From positions 1-60,389 of the forward strand of contig JAHJRI010000274.1 in the NCBI GenBank assembly GCA_018830885.1: a DNA stretch of 60,389 bases. The letters run 5' to 3'. Below the pieces are notes generated by a model. It made no database searches. It had not been told where the DNA came from and saw nothing but the letters and a program-made list of their open reading frames with translations. Shown one piece after another: positions 1 through 8,033 of the stretch (position 1 is the first letter of the stretch; the number at the start of each line of letters is the position of its first letter). The position numbers were made by a program, and so were the translations under genes. The DNA is from a bacterium (GTDB lineage Bacteria > SAR324 > XYD2-FULL-50-16).

Positions 1-92
1 ACACCTGTTCCCATATCGAACACAGCAGTAAAGTCCTTCAGCGCCGATGGTACTGCATGGGTAACCGTGTGGGAGAGTAGGACACTGCCGGA
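1..92 (+). rRNA. rrf: 5S ribosomal RNA, 3' part
   Basis: The window opens inside a 5S rRNA. The conserved ACACCTGTTCCCAT block, the AACACAGCAGT/AAG segment and the 3' GGGAGAGTAGGACACTGCC end are all present. The 5' portion lies outside the window. It is followed at once by a strong intrinsic terminator, so this is the end of an rRNA operon. The exact 3' end is set by similarity and could differ by a few bases. Confidence 0.93.
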
Positions 93-96
93 TATC

Positions 97-133
97 AAAA
101 AGCCCAGCTGGCCAACGCCTACTGGGCTTTTTT
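97..133 (+). terminator. Intrinsic terminator of the rRNA operon
   Basis: The stem AAAAAGCCCAG pairs with CTGGGCTTTTTT across a 14-nt loop and runs into a T tract. It sits 4 nt after the 5S end, as expected for the end of an rrn operon. Confidence 0.9.
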
Positions 134-250
134 GCGTTTTTTTAGGTTTGAACCTCATGAATTTATGTTAACCGTAACGGATTCAGGTCGATGGAAATAC
201 GGGATACAATCTTTAATATCAGGATCCTGGAACAGGATTAATTAGAGATG

Positions 251-270
251 AGTGCTGTCACAGCACTTTT
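251..270 (+). terminator. Short hairpin with T tail upstream of rpsB
   Basis: AGTGCTG and CAGCACT form a 7-bp stem with a 3-nt loop followed by only TTTT. It lies 130 nt before rpsB. It could be a weak terminator or part of the rpsB leader; the sequence does not decide. Confidence 0.4.
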
Positions 271-382
271 CCCGACAATGGGCGTATGTAAATTAGCAGT
301 AGTTAGATTAATCAAAAATATTTAAAATTATTGATTTACATAAACTTTTTCTGTCTTTTTGTAAAAAACCGATCCGCGACAT

Positions 383-399
383 CTTCTGGAGAAAAGAAG
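383..399 (+). promoter_or_regulatory. rpsB Shine-Dalgarno inside a small hairpin
   Basis: CTTCT (383-387) can pair with AGAAG (395-399), which puts the GGAG Shine-Dalgarno of rpsB in the 7-nt loop. Ribosomal protein S2 is known to autoregulate through the rpsB leader in other bacteria. Whether this short stem takes part here is only a guess. Confidence 0.35.
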
Positions 400-401
400 C
401 G

Positions 402-1364
402 ATGGCAGTAGTAACCGTAAGGCATTTATTTGAATCCGGGGCGCATTTAGGGCACAAAACCCAGAAATGGCACCCGAAAATGAAGCAATATATATATGGT
501 TCCAAATCTGGAATCTATATTATCGATTTACGTCAAACTTTAGAAAAGCTCAAGGCAGCTTACGAGTATGTTTTGAATATTTCGGCCAACGGTGGAAAAG
601 TCTTGTTTGTTGGGACGAAGTTTCAGGCGAGGGATATTATTGTCGAGGAAGCAGAGCGGAGCGACAATTTTTATGTCAATTTGCGATGGCTGGGTGGCAT
701 GTTGACGAATTTCAACACTATCAAACAATCCATTGTAAAATTGAAAAAACTGGAAGATATTGCGGGTCCGGATCTGGATTATGTAGGAGTTTTGAAAAAA
801 GAAGCGGTGAGAATGGAGAAGGAGCGGCGGAAACTTCAGAACGTTCTGGGCGGAATTACAGAACTGAGGAAGAAGCCGGCGGCAGTATTTATTATCGATA
901 TTAAACGGGAGTTTATTGCACTCAACGAAGCAAAAAAACTTGGAATTCCCATTATTGCAACGGCCGATACAAACTGCGATCCAAGAGGGATCGATTTTGT
1001 AATCCCCGGGAACGACGACTCCAGCCATTGTATTAAGCTTTTCACCAGCGTTATCGCGTCTGCCTCGATTGAGGGTAGAAAAATCTATGAATCAAAGATT
1101 GAAGAAGTAAAGGTCGAAAAGGATCAGGCTGAGAAAAAGGCTAAGAGCCCAGTCGGGATCAAGAAAAAGGATGTCGAAGAAAAACCGGCTGTTAAAGTGA
1201 AGAAAAAAGAGGAAGCTGTCAAAGCGGAAGAAACGGAGGGGGATGAAGTTGACGACGTGGCTGAAGCAGAAGACGTCATGGTTGAAACTGAAGAAGTTGC
1301 AGTTGAAACGGTAGAAATGGGTAAATCTACCGAAGAAGACGACACTGAAGAAAAGGAAGCATAA
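402..1364 (+). CDS. rpsB: 30S ribosomal protein S2 with long charged tail
   Basis: S2 binds 16S rRNA and helps hold S1 on the small subunit. The N-terminus (MAVVTVRHLFESGAHLGHKT), WLGGMLTNF and the FAIxDTNCDP-like segment ATADTNCDPRGIDFVIPGND are diagnostic. The conserved body ends near residue 230, and the protein then continues for about 90 residues of mixed Lys/Glu and finally Glu/Val-rich low-complexity sequence, so it is 320 residues against the usual 230-260. Such S2 tails occur in several lineages and are thought to be disordered. The ATG has GGAG ten bases upstream. rpsB is followed by tsf after 142 nt, the common bacterial order. Function is certain; the role of the tail is unknown. 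Confidence 0.97.
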   Translation: MAVVTVRHLFESGAHLGHKTQKWHPKMKQYIYGSKSGIYIIDLRQTLEKLKAAYEYVLNISANGGKVLFVGTKFQARDIIVEEAERSDNFYVNLRWLGGMLTNFNTIKQSIVKLKKLEDIAGPDLDYVGVLKKEAVRMEKERRKLQNVLGGITELRKKPAAVFIIDIKREFIALNEAKKLGIPIIATADTNCDPRGIDFVIPGNDDSSHCIKLFTSVIASASIEGRKIYESKIEEVKVEKDQAEKKAKSPVGIKKKDVEEKPAVKVKKKEEAVKAEETEGDEVDDVAEAEDVMVETEEVAVETVEMGKSTEEDDTEEKEA

Positions 1365-1506
1365 GTTGTGACCGCCGATAAGGAATCGACGGAAAATAAC
1401 CATTCAGGAGTGGCTGAACGGTGATGGCTGTGTTCAGTCGTTTATCAGGGCATTGAAAAATGATTCAACCACTTTTTATTAAAAAGCTTAAGTTTGGAGA
1501 AACGTC

Positions 1507-2349
1507 GTGAAAATAACCGCATCTATGGTTAAGGAACTCCGAGAAATCACCGGCGCAGGGATGATGGACTGTAAGAAGGCGCTGAATGAGTGTGACGGTG
1601 ACATGGAAGCTGCAAAGGAATTCCTGAGGAAAAAGGGCCAGGCCATTGCCAACAAGAAATCAAGTCGGGAAACGAAAGAAGGCGCAGTTAGCGTCTGTCT
1701 TAAAGGAAAGAAGGCTGCACTGGTTAAAATCGCTTGTGAAACTGATTTTGTGGCGATAAATGATAATTTCACAAAATTTATTGCAAAAATTGCTGAACAA
1801 GCGGTCGAAGCCGGTACCGCAGATCTGATGGAACAAACCACCAGTGCAGGGCCGATTAAGGAACAATTTGTAGAAGCAATTGCAAAGCTGGGTGAAAATA
1901 TTGTCTTGATCGATGGCCAGTACTGGGACGCCGGTGACAACAGCGTGATCAATTTCTATACCCACACCAACAATAAGATTGCAGTCTTGATAGAACTTGA
2001 AGTGGAACCTGGAACCGACAGGGAAAAAGCAATGGAAGCCGCCAAGAACATCGCGATGCACGTTGCCGCTTCTGATGTTAAGGCCATATCTGAAAACGAT
2101 CTGGATGAAGCGGTCGTTGAAAAAGAGAAGCTGTTTTTAATGGATCAGGCGAGAGAGTCAGGCAAACCTGAAGCCATCATCGAGAAAATGGTTATTGGAC
2201 GGCTGAACAAGTTTAAAAAAGAGGTCTGTCTCCTGGATCAGAATTATGTCAAAGACCCGGATCGCACAATTGAGCAGTATATAGCCGATGAAGGGCGTGC
2301 TGCCGGAGGGGCGCTCACAGTCAAGCGTTTTTTTAAAGAGACAATCTAA
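1507..2349 (+). CDS. tsf: Translation elongation factor Ts
   Basis: EF-Ts is the cytoplasmic guanine-nucleotide exchange factor that regenerates EF-Tu-GTP. The N-terminal UBA-like domain contains the signature VKELREITGAGMMDCKKAL, followed by AKEFLRKKGQA and the dimerisation/core domain with CETDFVAIND and MHVAASDVKAI. The length of 280 residues is normal for the long form. Translation starts at GTG 1507, preceded by TTGGAGAAACGTC; no ATG fits the conserved N-terminus. It lies between rpsB and pyrH. A strong intrinsic terminator follows the stop codon after only 8 nt, so tsf may be the end of a transcription unit with readthrough into pyrH. Confidence 0.97.
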   Translation: MKITASMVKELREITGAGMMDCKKALNECDGDMEAAKEFLRKKGQAIANKKSSRETKEGAVSVCLKGKKAALVKIACETDFVAINDNFTKFIAKIAEQAVEAGTADLMEQTTSAGPIKEQFVEAIAKLGENIVLIDGQYWDAGDNSVINFYTHTNNKIAVLIELEVEPGTDREKAMEAAKNIAMHVAASDVKAISENDLDEAVVEKEKLFLMDQARESGKPEAIIEKMVIGRLNKFKKEVCLLDQNYVKDPDRTIEQYIADEGRAAGGALTVKRFFKETI

Positions 2350-2357
2350 GACACACC

Positions 2358-2385
2358 AAGGGGACATCAAGTCCCCTTTTTTTTT
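2358..2385 (+). terminator. Intrinsic terminator between tsf and pyrH
   Basis: AAGGGGAC (2358-2365) and GTCCCCTT (2371-2378) enclose a 5-nt loop and are followed by a run of T to 2385. This is a classical terminator and lies just 13 nt before the pyrH ATG, so it could also act as an attenuator of pyrH. Confidence 0.88.
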
Positions 2386-2398
2386 GCCAAAAAATCAA

Positions 2399-3112
2399 AT
2401 GGAAAAAAAATATCAAAGGGTTCTTCTGAAACTCAGTGGTGAGTATCTGGGAGGACAGACCGGACACGGTTTCGATTTTGGGGTTATCAACATTCTGACT
2501 GACCAGATCATTCAGATTCATGATCTTGGCTTGGAAGTGGCGATTGTTCTTGGAGGTGGCAATTTTTTCAGGGGAACCAGGAGTATTCCTCTGGCGATGG
2601 ATCGGGTAGCAGCAGACCATATCGGGATGATGGCAACTGTGATGAATGCAGTTTGTGTGAAAGAGGCGCTGATTGCTAAAAACAGAAAAGTGCAGGTGAT
2701 GACGGGTCTCGAGGCTCCTTCAATAGCCCAAAAATTTCAAAAGGAAAGAGCGGTGAACCTGCTTGAATCGGGAAATATTCTGATATTTGCCGGCGGTACT
2801 GGAAATCCATTTTTTTCCACCGATACCGCAGCGGTTCTCAGGGGATTGGAGATCTCGGCCGATATCGTAATCAAAGGCACAAAGGTGGATGGTGTTTATG
2901 ATAAGGATCCTGAAACGGATGCATCAGCAGTAAAATTTGAAAGAATCAGTTATGAACAGGTTTTAAGCAGCAATCTGAAAGTGATGGATGGTGCAGCAAT
3001 TGCGCTTTGTCGTGAAAATAAAATGCCGTTATGTGTTTTAAGCATCGTTAACCCAGATGATCTTTACCGATTTGTAAGGGGTGAGGATGTCGGCACCATT
3101 GTACACGAATAA
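2399..3112 (+). CDS. pyrH: UMP kinase
   Basis: PyrH phosphorylates UMP to UDP with ATP in pyrimidine nucleotide synthesis; the bacterial enzyme is a hexamer of the amino-acid-kinase fold. Seen here: KLSGEYLGG near the N-terminus, VLGGGNFFRG, MDRVAADHIGMMATVMNA, IFAGGTGNPFFSTDTAA and KGTKVDGVYDKDP, all family hallmarks. The protein is 237 residues, the normal size, when started at ATG 2399. A longer in-frame start at 2288 would overlap tsf and span the terminator, so it is unlikely. No clear Shine-Dalgarno precedes 2399; the terminator tail fills that place. frr, often next to pyrH, is not present. Confidence 0.96.
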   Translation: MEKKYQRVLLKLSGEYLGGQTGHGFDFGVINILTDQIIQIHDLGLEVAIVLGGGNFFRGTRSIPLAMDRVAADHIGMMATVMNAVCVKEALIAKNRKVQVMTGLEAPSIAQKFQKERAVNLLESGNILIFAGGTGNPFFSTDTAAVLRGLEISADIVIKGTKVDGVYDKDPETDASAVKFERISYEQVLSSNLKVMDGAAIALCRENKMPLCVLSIVNPDDLYRFVRGEDVGTIVHE

Positions 3113-3149
3113 AAAGAATTCAGCATGTTCGCCGGATGGAATTAGCAGG

Positions 3150-3186
3150 TCCGGTATTCAGATTTGTGATTCAAATTTATACCGGA
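3150..3186. other. Strong two-segment hairpin after pyrH
   Basis: TCCGGTAT (3150-3157) pairs perfectly with ATACCGGA (3179-3186), and inside it AGATTTG pairs with CAAATTT around a 5-nt loop. No T tract follows, so it is not a typical intrinsic terminator. It may be a Rho-assisted end, a leader structure of the next gene or a protein-binding site. Confidence 0.55.
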
Positions 3187-3295
3187 ATATGTTAGTCTGG
3201 TGTTTCAGATGTTTCAAATAGAATCAGCAGTTTGAGATAGTATCACTGAGGTTTTGGTAAAGATTGAACAGATGAACCTGGTCAACGGAGGTATT

Positions 3296-3985
3296 ATGAA
3301 TCAGAGACAAAGATTTGCAATTCTTATTCTGGGACTGTTTTTTCTTCTCAGTCCTTTTATAACCCAAGCTGGAACGGTTTACCAACTGGATTTTTCAAAA
3401 CAAAAAAATGGTAGTGCGACGGACTGGTTCAAGGAAAATGAGTTCAAATTACAAACTGATGCAGACAAGGTTAAAACGCGGTTTGAAAATGGGGTGTTGT
3501 ATTTAGAGGTCGATAAGGATATTAATGGTCTCTTTACAAAATCTGTTCGAATTGAAGGCGCAACCAAAGTAAAAATCGAGTGGGGGGTTAATCGATATCC
3601 GGATGGCGCAAACTGGGAAACCGGAAAATTGAGGGAAGCCATTGGTTTTATAATTTCATTTGGGACGGAAAAAGTTTCCAGCGGAAGTATGGTTGTCCCG
3701 GATGTTCCTTATTTCATCGGAATATTTCTGGGACAACAGGAGAAGGAAGGGAAAGCATATACGGGGAACTATTTTAAAAAAGGGGGCCGATATTTTTGCA
3801 GTCCCTGTGGGAGTAAAGCAGGCGAGACGGTTGTGACTGATTTCGATTTGTCTGAGACGTTTAAGAAACAGTTTGGAAAAACAGTGGTTCCCTTTATTTC
3901 AGGTATTGGAATTGAGATTGACGCCCGTGATACAGACGGTAAATCCCAGGCAGTTATAAAATCTATCACCTTTTATTCTCCCTGA
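3296..3985 (+). CDS. Secreted protein, DUF3047-like
   Basis: I do not recognise a function. The 229-residue product starts at ATG 3296 behind GGAGGT, giving a clear signal peptide (basic MNQRQR, a hydrophobic stretch, and cleavage near TQAG). The mature part is beta-rich and contains KIEWGVNRYPDGANWETGKLREAIG and a GGRYFCSPCG segment with two cysteines. The W/R-rich core after an exported beta domain resembles DUF3047 proteins, but that is by eye only. It stands alone between pyrH and a long gene-free spacer. Likely periplasmic. Confidence 0.75.
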   Translation: MNQRQRFAILILGLFFLLSPFITQAGTVYQLDFSKQKNGSATDWFKENEFKLQTDADKVKTRFENGVLYLEVDKDINGLFTKSVRIEGATKVKIEWGVNRYPDGANWETGKLREAIGFIISFGTEKVSSGSMVVPDVPYFIGIFLGQQEKEGKAYTGNYFKKGGRYFCSPCGSKAGETVVTDFDLSETFKKQFGKTVVPFISGIGIEIDARDTDGKSQAVIKSITFYSP

Positions 3986-4832
3986 TAGATACCTGGTATC
4001 GATTATCGAAAGGACAATGTCCGTCATTTTTCCAGCAACAAGCAATACGGGTGATTCGGCACTGCGTGTTCGATACCGGAGTCATCCAAACAGGAAACGG
4101 TGACGGGGACCGATATTTAATCAATTTGAACATAAATTCAATAAGCTACCATCTCTAACGGCCGGGGATGATCGCCCGGGAGTTTATGGAACATCTTTAT
4201 TTGATTGAATGTTTATTTTTATGCTTGTACAATCTAAAGCAGATCTATTGATAGAGACATGTGCGGATGTGGTTAATCTATCCGCAAAAAAGGTAATGGT
4301 GACCTAGAGGATAACCTTTCTGATAATCGAATGAGGTGTGCTTCAGGCATAAAAATTGCCGATTAACCTAATTATGAATCATCCGGGGCATGGTTGAAAC
4401 TGATGAGAATACGTCCGAATCAACCAGCTGATAGACAGGTCACTGGGTGATTCCTGAAGATTAAAACATTATTGGTGTCGGTGCGCTTCTGGATATATGA
4501 ATTCGATTCAAAGGTATGCTGAACGAACGTTATCATCGCCGGGGGACCTTCTTATCCGGGGATTTTTCCGGAATAACAGCGCTTTTTTTTAGGAACTGTG
4601 GCTGAAAAACGCCTGAGGTTCCATGCAAATCATAAATGTGTTGAGCAATTAGAAGAATAGCGTGATTCAGGAGCCAGTATACATCAGGAGAGCATACGCG
4701 ATTTTTGGTTAGTTCCTTATGATTTAAAATCATCGGATCTTGACGACTCAGCAATTTTGATTTATTTTCTGGTAGAACAAATTAGAAATCAAATAGCATT
4801 GGATTTCGTTGGAAATTATTTTTGGAGTGATC
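3986..4832. other. 847-nt intergenic region with several inverted repeats
   Basis: No convincing gene was found. Inverted repeats stand out: TGCGGAT/ATCCGCA (4262-4268 with 4280-4286), AAAGGT/ACCTTT just after it (about 4288-4318), and TCCGG/CCGGA near 4555-4571 followed 11 nt later by eight T. These could belong to a small RNA or to leaders and terminators. The end of the region must hold the cheY promoter. A 73-codon reading frame on the minus strand (4533-4754) lacks a ribosome-binding site and shows no family features. Confidence 0.4.
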
Positions 4833-5213
4833 ATGGCGGCGAATAAAGATATGAGAATACTGGTAGTCGACGATTTTTCTACCATGCGGCGGATTGTAAA
4901 GAACATTCTCAGACAGTTGGGTTACAACAATGTAGTAGAAGCAGATGACGGTACAACCGCGCTGACAAAGCTGAAGTCTGAAAAGATCGATTTCTGCGTC
5001 ACAGATTGGAACATGCCCAAAATGTCAGGGCTGGAACTCTTGAAGGAAATAAGAGGTGATGAGTCACTGAAGGATATTCCCGTTTTAATGGTCACCGCAG
5101 AAGCGCTGCAGGAAAATATTATCACTGCAATTAAGGCAGGTGTAAGCAATTATGTCGTCAAGCCCTTTGATGCTGCGACGATGGCGGAAAAAATTGACAA
5201 GATTTTTGGTTGA
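4833..5213 (+). CDS. cheY: CheY-type single-domain response regulator
   Basis: A stand-alone receiver domain of 126 residues, the size of CheY. Phosphorylation would move it to the flagellar switch or another target. The acidic pair DD is in [17 protein letters not shown], the phospho-accepting Asp is in [15 protein letters not shown], the conserved Thr is in VLMVTAEA and the Lys in [11 protein letters not shown]. The [10 protein letters not shown] segment is typical of true chemotaxis CheY. ATG 4833 has TTTTGGAGTGATC upstream; the longer in-frame start is less likely. No other chemotaxis gene is adjacent. A small FliF-tail-like protein lies 12 kb away. Confidence 0.92.
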   Translation: MAANKDMRILVVDDFSTMRRIVKNILRQLGYNNVVEADDGTTALTKLKSEKIDFCVTDWNMPKMSGLELLKEIRGDESLKDIPVLMVTAEALQENIITAIKAGVSNYVVKPFDAATMAEKIDKIFG

Positions 5214-5385
5214 TTATTGCCCCTCGGTTTCACTCCCTCGATAAAACCCCTCTTCCGGAAGATATGAGGAGCTCAGACGCCGACTGGACTCCCTCTTCCC
5301 ATCTCCAGAAAGTCTCCAGAAAAGAATGGATGCTTGTTGTTACGGTCTCTTCCCTGGCCTTGCAAGAACCCCTTTGCAGGCGGAA

Positions 5386-6540
5386 TTAAGGGCTGCAGAT
5401 TTTTTTAAACCGTTGTGCAAAGGCTTCATTTTGCCAAAGGTGCCGGATGGATGGTTCCAGGTGAAGTTTTTGGCAGGCAGAGAAACGGTCTACCGCTGAA
5501 AAGTCGGATTCCAGGCTGGTATAAAACTCGCTTAGCCGAGACAGGGAGATAAATGCGATCAGACGTCCGATCTTCAGATCCTGATTGCCCGGATCTAGCC
5601 AGAGACCAAAATCAGCTGACTGCAACGCCTTTCTCAACTCCTTGTCCATTATCTGCCGGGAAAACCCCTGCGCGATCCGCTGAGCTGCTGTCTGATCAGA
5701 TCCGTCCCGTGTCAGAAGGACCTGAATACGCCCCGTTTTTATCTTCCGCCAGACCAGACTGACACTCCCATGTTTTGTCTTTTTTAAAATGAGCGTTTTT
5801 TCGGGCAGGGTTTTGCTGTTGAACAAATTCTCTCTGGGGGCGTTGAGTTGCGGTATATGAGGGCGGACAAACTTGGTGGATTGGGTCTTGATGGTGATAG
5901 TACTTTTTTCAACATCCAGGTTGACCAGTTGAAAATATGGGGGTTTTTCGTGGATCCAGAACTGAATGTTCCGCGGGCCGGTCCAGTAGAGTTCACTGCA
6001 CCATTCATTGTCACAGAGATTTGCCATCAGAAAGGGGAACGTTCGCAATGGCTGATTGTGAATAGTGATCAATTCGGGTTGTTGCCAGCAGACTAGATTG
6101 GGATTTTTACCTGTCAAGCGGGCAGCCAAAATGAGATCCTGGGGGATTTTAAGCGTTTTGGACAGCATTTGAAGAACCCTTTTTTCTTCCATTTTGTTCG
6201 CTGGCTGAAACCCCGCCAGTGAATGAATCCGGGTTCTAAATATGTAGGTGTAGTCACTGCTGATTTTCAGGTTCCCGGCGTCTATTTCATGGTACTCTTC
6301 AGAACCGTAGTTATAGAGCAGGTACTGATTGGGAAGACAGTTGAAAGCCGGTTTATCCGTTTGTACCAGAGATACCAGCAGAATTTTATATTTAAATGAG
6401 TTAAATACTCCCAGGGCTGTTTTATCCGGGGTCAATTCAGCCAGGAGTTTTTCCTGCTTTGCGTAGCTTGGATTTGTAACCAGTAACGAACAGAGGAATA
6501 AGCAGAAAAAAACCTTTTTCAATATTCCGTTTTGTTTCAT
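5386..6540 (-). CDS. Secreted protein of unknown function
   Basis: I do not recognise the family. The product is 384 residues from ATG 6540, which has AGGAAACGC directly upstream. An in-frame TTG at 6555 overlaps the stop of the upstream gene. An N-terminal signal peptide is clear (KKVFFCLFLCSLLVTNPSYA). The mature protein has no membrane segments and is mixed alpha/beta by appearance; it contains many aromatic and Lys residues and four scattered cysteines (CLPN, LCDNEWC, SACQK). It lies 11 nt downstream of the coiled-coil gene and is surely co-transcribed with it. The pair may form an envelope system, but no function can be assigned. Confidence 0.75.
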   Translation of the reverse strand: MKQNGILKKVFFCLFLCSLLVTNPSYAKQEKLLAELTPDKTALGVFNSFKYKILLVSLVQTDKPAFNCLPNQYLLYNYGSEEYHEIDAGNLKISSDYTYIFRTRIHSLAGFQPANKMEEKRVLQMLSKTLKIPQDLILAARLTGKNPNLVCWQQPELITIHNQPLRTFPFLMANLCDNEWCSELYWTGPRNIQFWIHEKPPYFQLVNLDVEKSTITIKTQSTKFVRPHIPQLNAPRENLFNSKTLPEKTLILKKTKHGSVSLVWRKIKTGRIQVLLTRDGSDQTAAQRIAQGFSRQIMDKELRKALQSADFGLWLDPGNQDLKIGRLIAFISLSRLSEFYTSLESDFSAVDRFSACQKLHLEPSIRHLWQNEAFAQRFKKICSP

Positions 6541-6551
6541 GCGTTTCCTGG

Positions 6552-7469
6552 TCAACCCAGCATTGCGCCGCCGATACCGCTATGCAGGGATATATAGCCT
6601 TCCCAGCGGACGTTTCGTTTTACCATTTCATCGGCAATGGTTTGCGCCAGGTGTTGCTCTTTTTCGTTCAGTACACCACGACAGGTTTCAATAGTCTTGA
6701 AAATACGATGCCGTTCTTTCTCCTGAAATACCTTTTCCTCTTCCAGTCGTTTCAGCTCTTCTTCCTTTTCCTGTTTCAACCTGATTTCCTCAAGACGCTT
6801 GGCCTCCGCTTCTTTTTCCAGCCGCATTCGCTCAGCTTCGGCTTTTCTGAGTTCGAGGGTTTTCTGTTTCTGAATACGCTCTTCTTCTGCTTTTTGTTGA
6901 GCCAGTTCCCTTAATTTAATTTTTCGCTCTCTTTCAGCCTGCCTCGCAGCTGCCTGCTCTTCCTCCAACCGCTTCCTTTCAGCATCGATTTTTCTTTTTT
7001 CTTCTGATTCCAGCAGTCGCTTCTCATGACGATCAGCAGCCTGTCGTGACCTGATATCGGTCGCATCCAGTGAAGTGCTGCGCCCTGCCGCTGGTCTTGC
7101 AGGGATGGAACCTGAGCGATTGACCACGCCTCGACCCGGGGAAGGGATTGGCGCTCTCCGGGAAGGACTTGGGGGCGGACTTTGCAGTGATGGAGATGGA
7201 GGCGGTGTTAGAACATGACTGCCACCGGGAGCGGTCTGCGGTTGGCGACCGGCTTCCTCTCGGGTAATCGGTGTGCGCAAGATACGGTGGTTAGCGTCAG
7301 GATCGTTTGAGGCAGCACTTCCCTTTGCCCTTCTTAATAATCCTCTCTGGGGTGGAAGAGAGCGTTGGCCTGGGGCGATTTTTGAATCACCGGATTGTTT
7401 TTCTTGATGGGTTCTTTTTCTCAGATAATCCGAGTTATCGCCGTTAGAAGGGGGTGTTTGATCAGCCAT
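6552..7469 (-). CDS. Proline-rich and coiled-coil protein
   Basis: Function unknown. The 305-residue protein has three parts. Residues 1 to about 135 are Pro/Ser/Arg-rich and likely disordered (for example TPPPSPSLQSPPPSPSRR). Residues about 135 to 260 are an almost uninterrupted Glu/Lys/Arg/Ala heptad-like coiled coil. A short conserved-looking end follows with NEKEQHLAQTIADEMVKRNVRWEGYISL. No signal peptide or membrane segment is visible. ATG 7469 has GGGAGATAACACGCT before it. It is the first gene of a two-gene unit with the secreted protein that follows. TolA- or IF2-like tails have similar composition, but no domain of either is present. Confidence 0.75.
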   Translation of the reverse strand: MADQTPPSNGDNSDYLRKRTHQEKQSGDSKIAPGQRSLPPQRGLLRRAKGSAASNDPDANHRILRTPITREEAGRQPQTAPGGSHVLTPPPSPSLQSPPPSPSRRAPIPSPGRGVVNRSGSIPARPAAGRSTSLDATDIRSRQAADRHEKRLLESEEKRKIDAERKRLEEEQAAARQAERERKIKLRELAQQKAEEERIQKQKTLELRKAEAERMRLEKEAEAKRLEEIRLKQEKEEELKRLEEEKVFQEKERHRIFKTIETCRGVLNEKEQHLAQTIADEMVKRNVRWEGYISLHSGIGGAMLG

Positions 7470-7757
7470 AGCGTGTTATCTCCCGAACATGAATCGTTGA
7501 ATATCAAATCCGCTTATCTTTGATGACTCTTTCCTTTGGTATTTAATCAGATAACGGAGAATTATTAAAGTGAAAAATGAACTGAATTGAAATTATGAAT
7601 TATTTTATAAACGTTGACCCGTGGGGGCGCTACCAAAGCGGTTAGCGGCATCCGTTTTCCGGTCCGTATCACGGTCAGTTGCATATCCTTCGGTCAACAT
7701 ACGCCGCGCATATTGCTCAGTTATTAAAAAAAGGCATCTTTTTGAGACCGACACGTT

Positions 7758-7946
7758 ACTATGGTGAGTGCACCAAATTTGTGTGGGTACCTATAAGCGG
7801 AAAGAGGTTGTTTGTTCAGAAAACCTTGGAAGCCAGGGATGGATTCCAGGAGCGCCAAGGATGGATTCATGCGTTTTTCTGAATAAATAACCCCTTGAAA
7901 CGGTTATGATCACATACCCACATGTTTTTGGTGCACCCACTATGGT
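7758..7946. mobile_element. MITE-like imperfect palindrome, 189 bp
   Basis: The two 32-nt ends are inverted repeats matching at 25 of 32 positions (7758-7789 with 7915-7946; core GTGCACCAAA and TGTGGGTA). A second inverted pair lies inside: GGTTGTTTGTTCAGAAAA (7806-7823) against the complement of 7875-7892. The centre holds two related tandem units, CAGGGATGGATTC and CAAGGATGGATTC. There is no transposase. This looks like a small non-autonomous element or a large REP/BIME-type repeat. No target-site duplication was identified with confidence. Confidence 0.6.
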
Positions 7947-7953
7947 TGCTGGC

Positions 7954-7982
7954 TTGACACAGGATAGGGGTTTGTCTATGAT
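7954..7982 (+). promoter_or_regulatory. Sigma-70 type promoter of the cystathionine gamma-synthase gene
   Basis: TTGACA (7954-7959) and TATGAT (7977-7982) are separated by exactly 17 nt, close to the housekeeping consensus. It begins 8 nt beyond the right arm of the palindromic element. Transcription should start near 7989, so the ATG at 7983 cannot be the main start of the gene. Confidence 0.7.
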
Positions 7983-8033
7983 ATGAAACTCATCGCAAGT
8001 CAAGTTCAACCAATGGAAAAGCGAGTAAAAGAG

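Noticed and set aside
7679-7882. 67-codon plus-strand frame
   Set aside because: It runs through the left half of the palindromic element, has no ribosome-binding site and shows no protein-like pattern.
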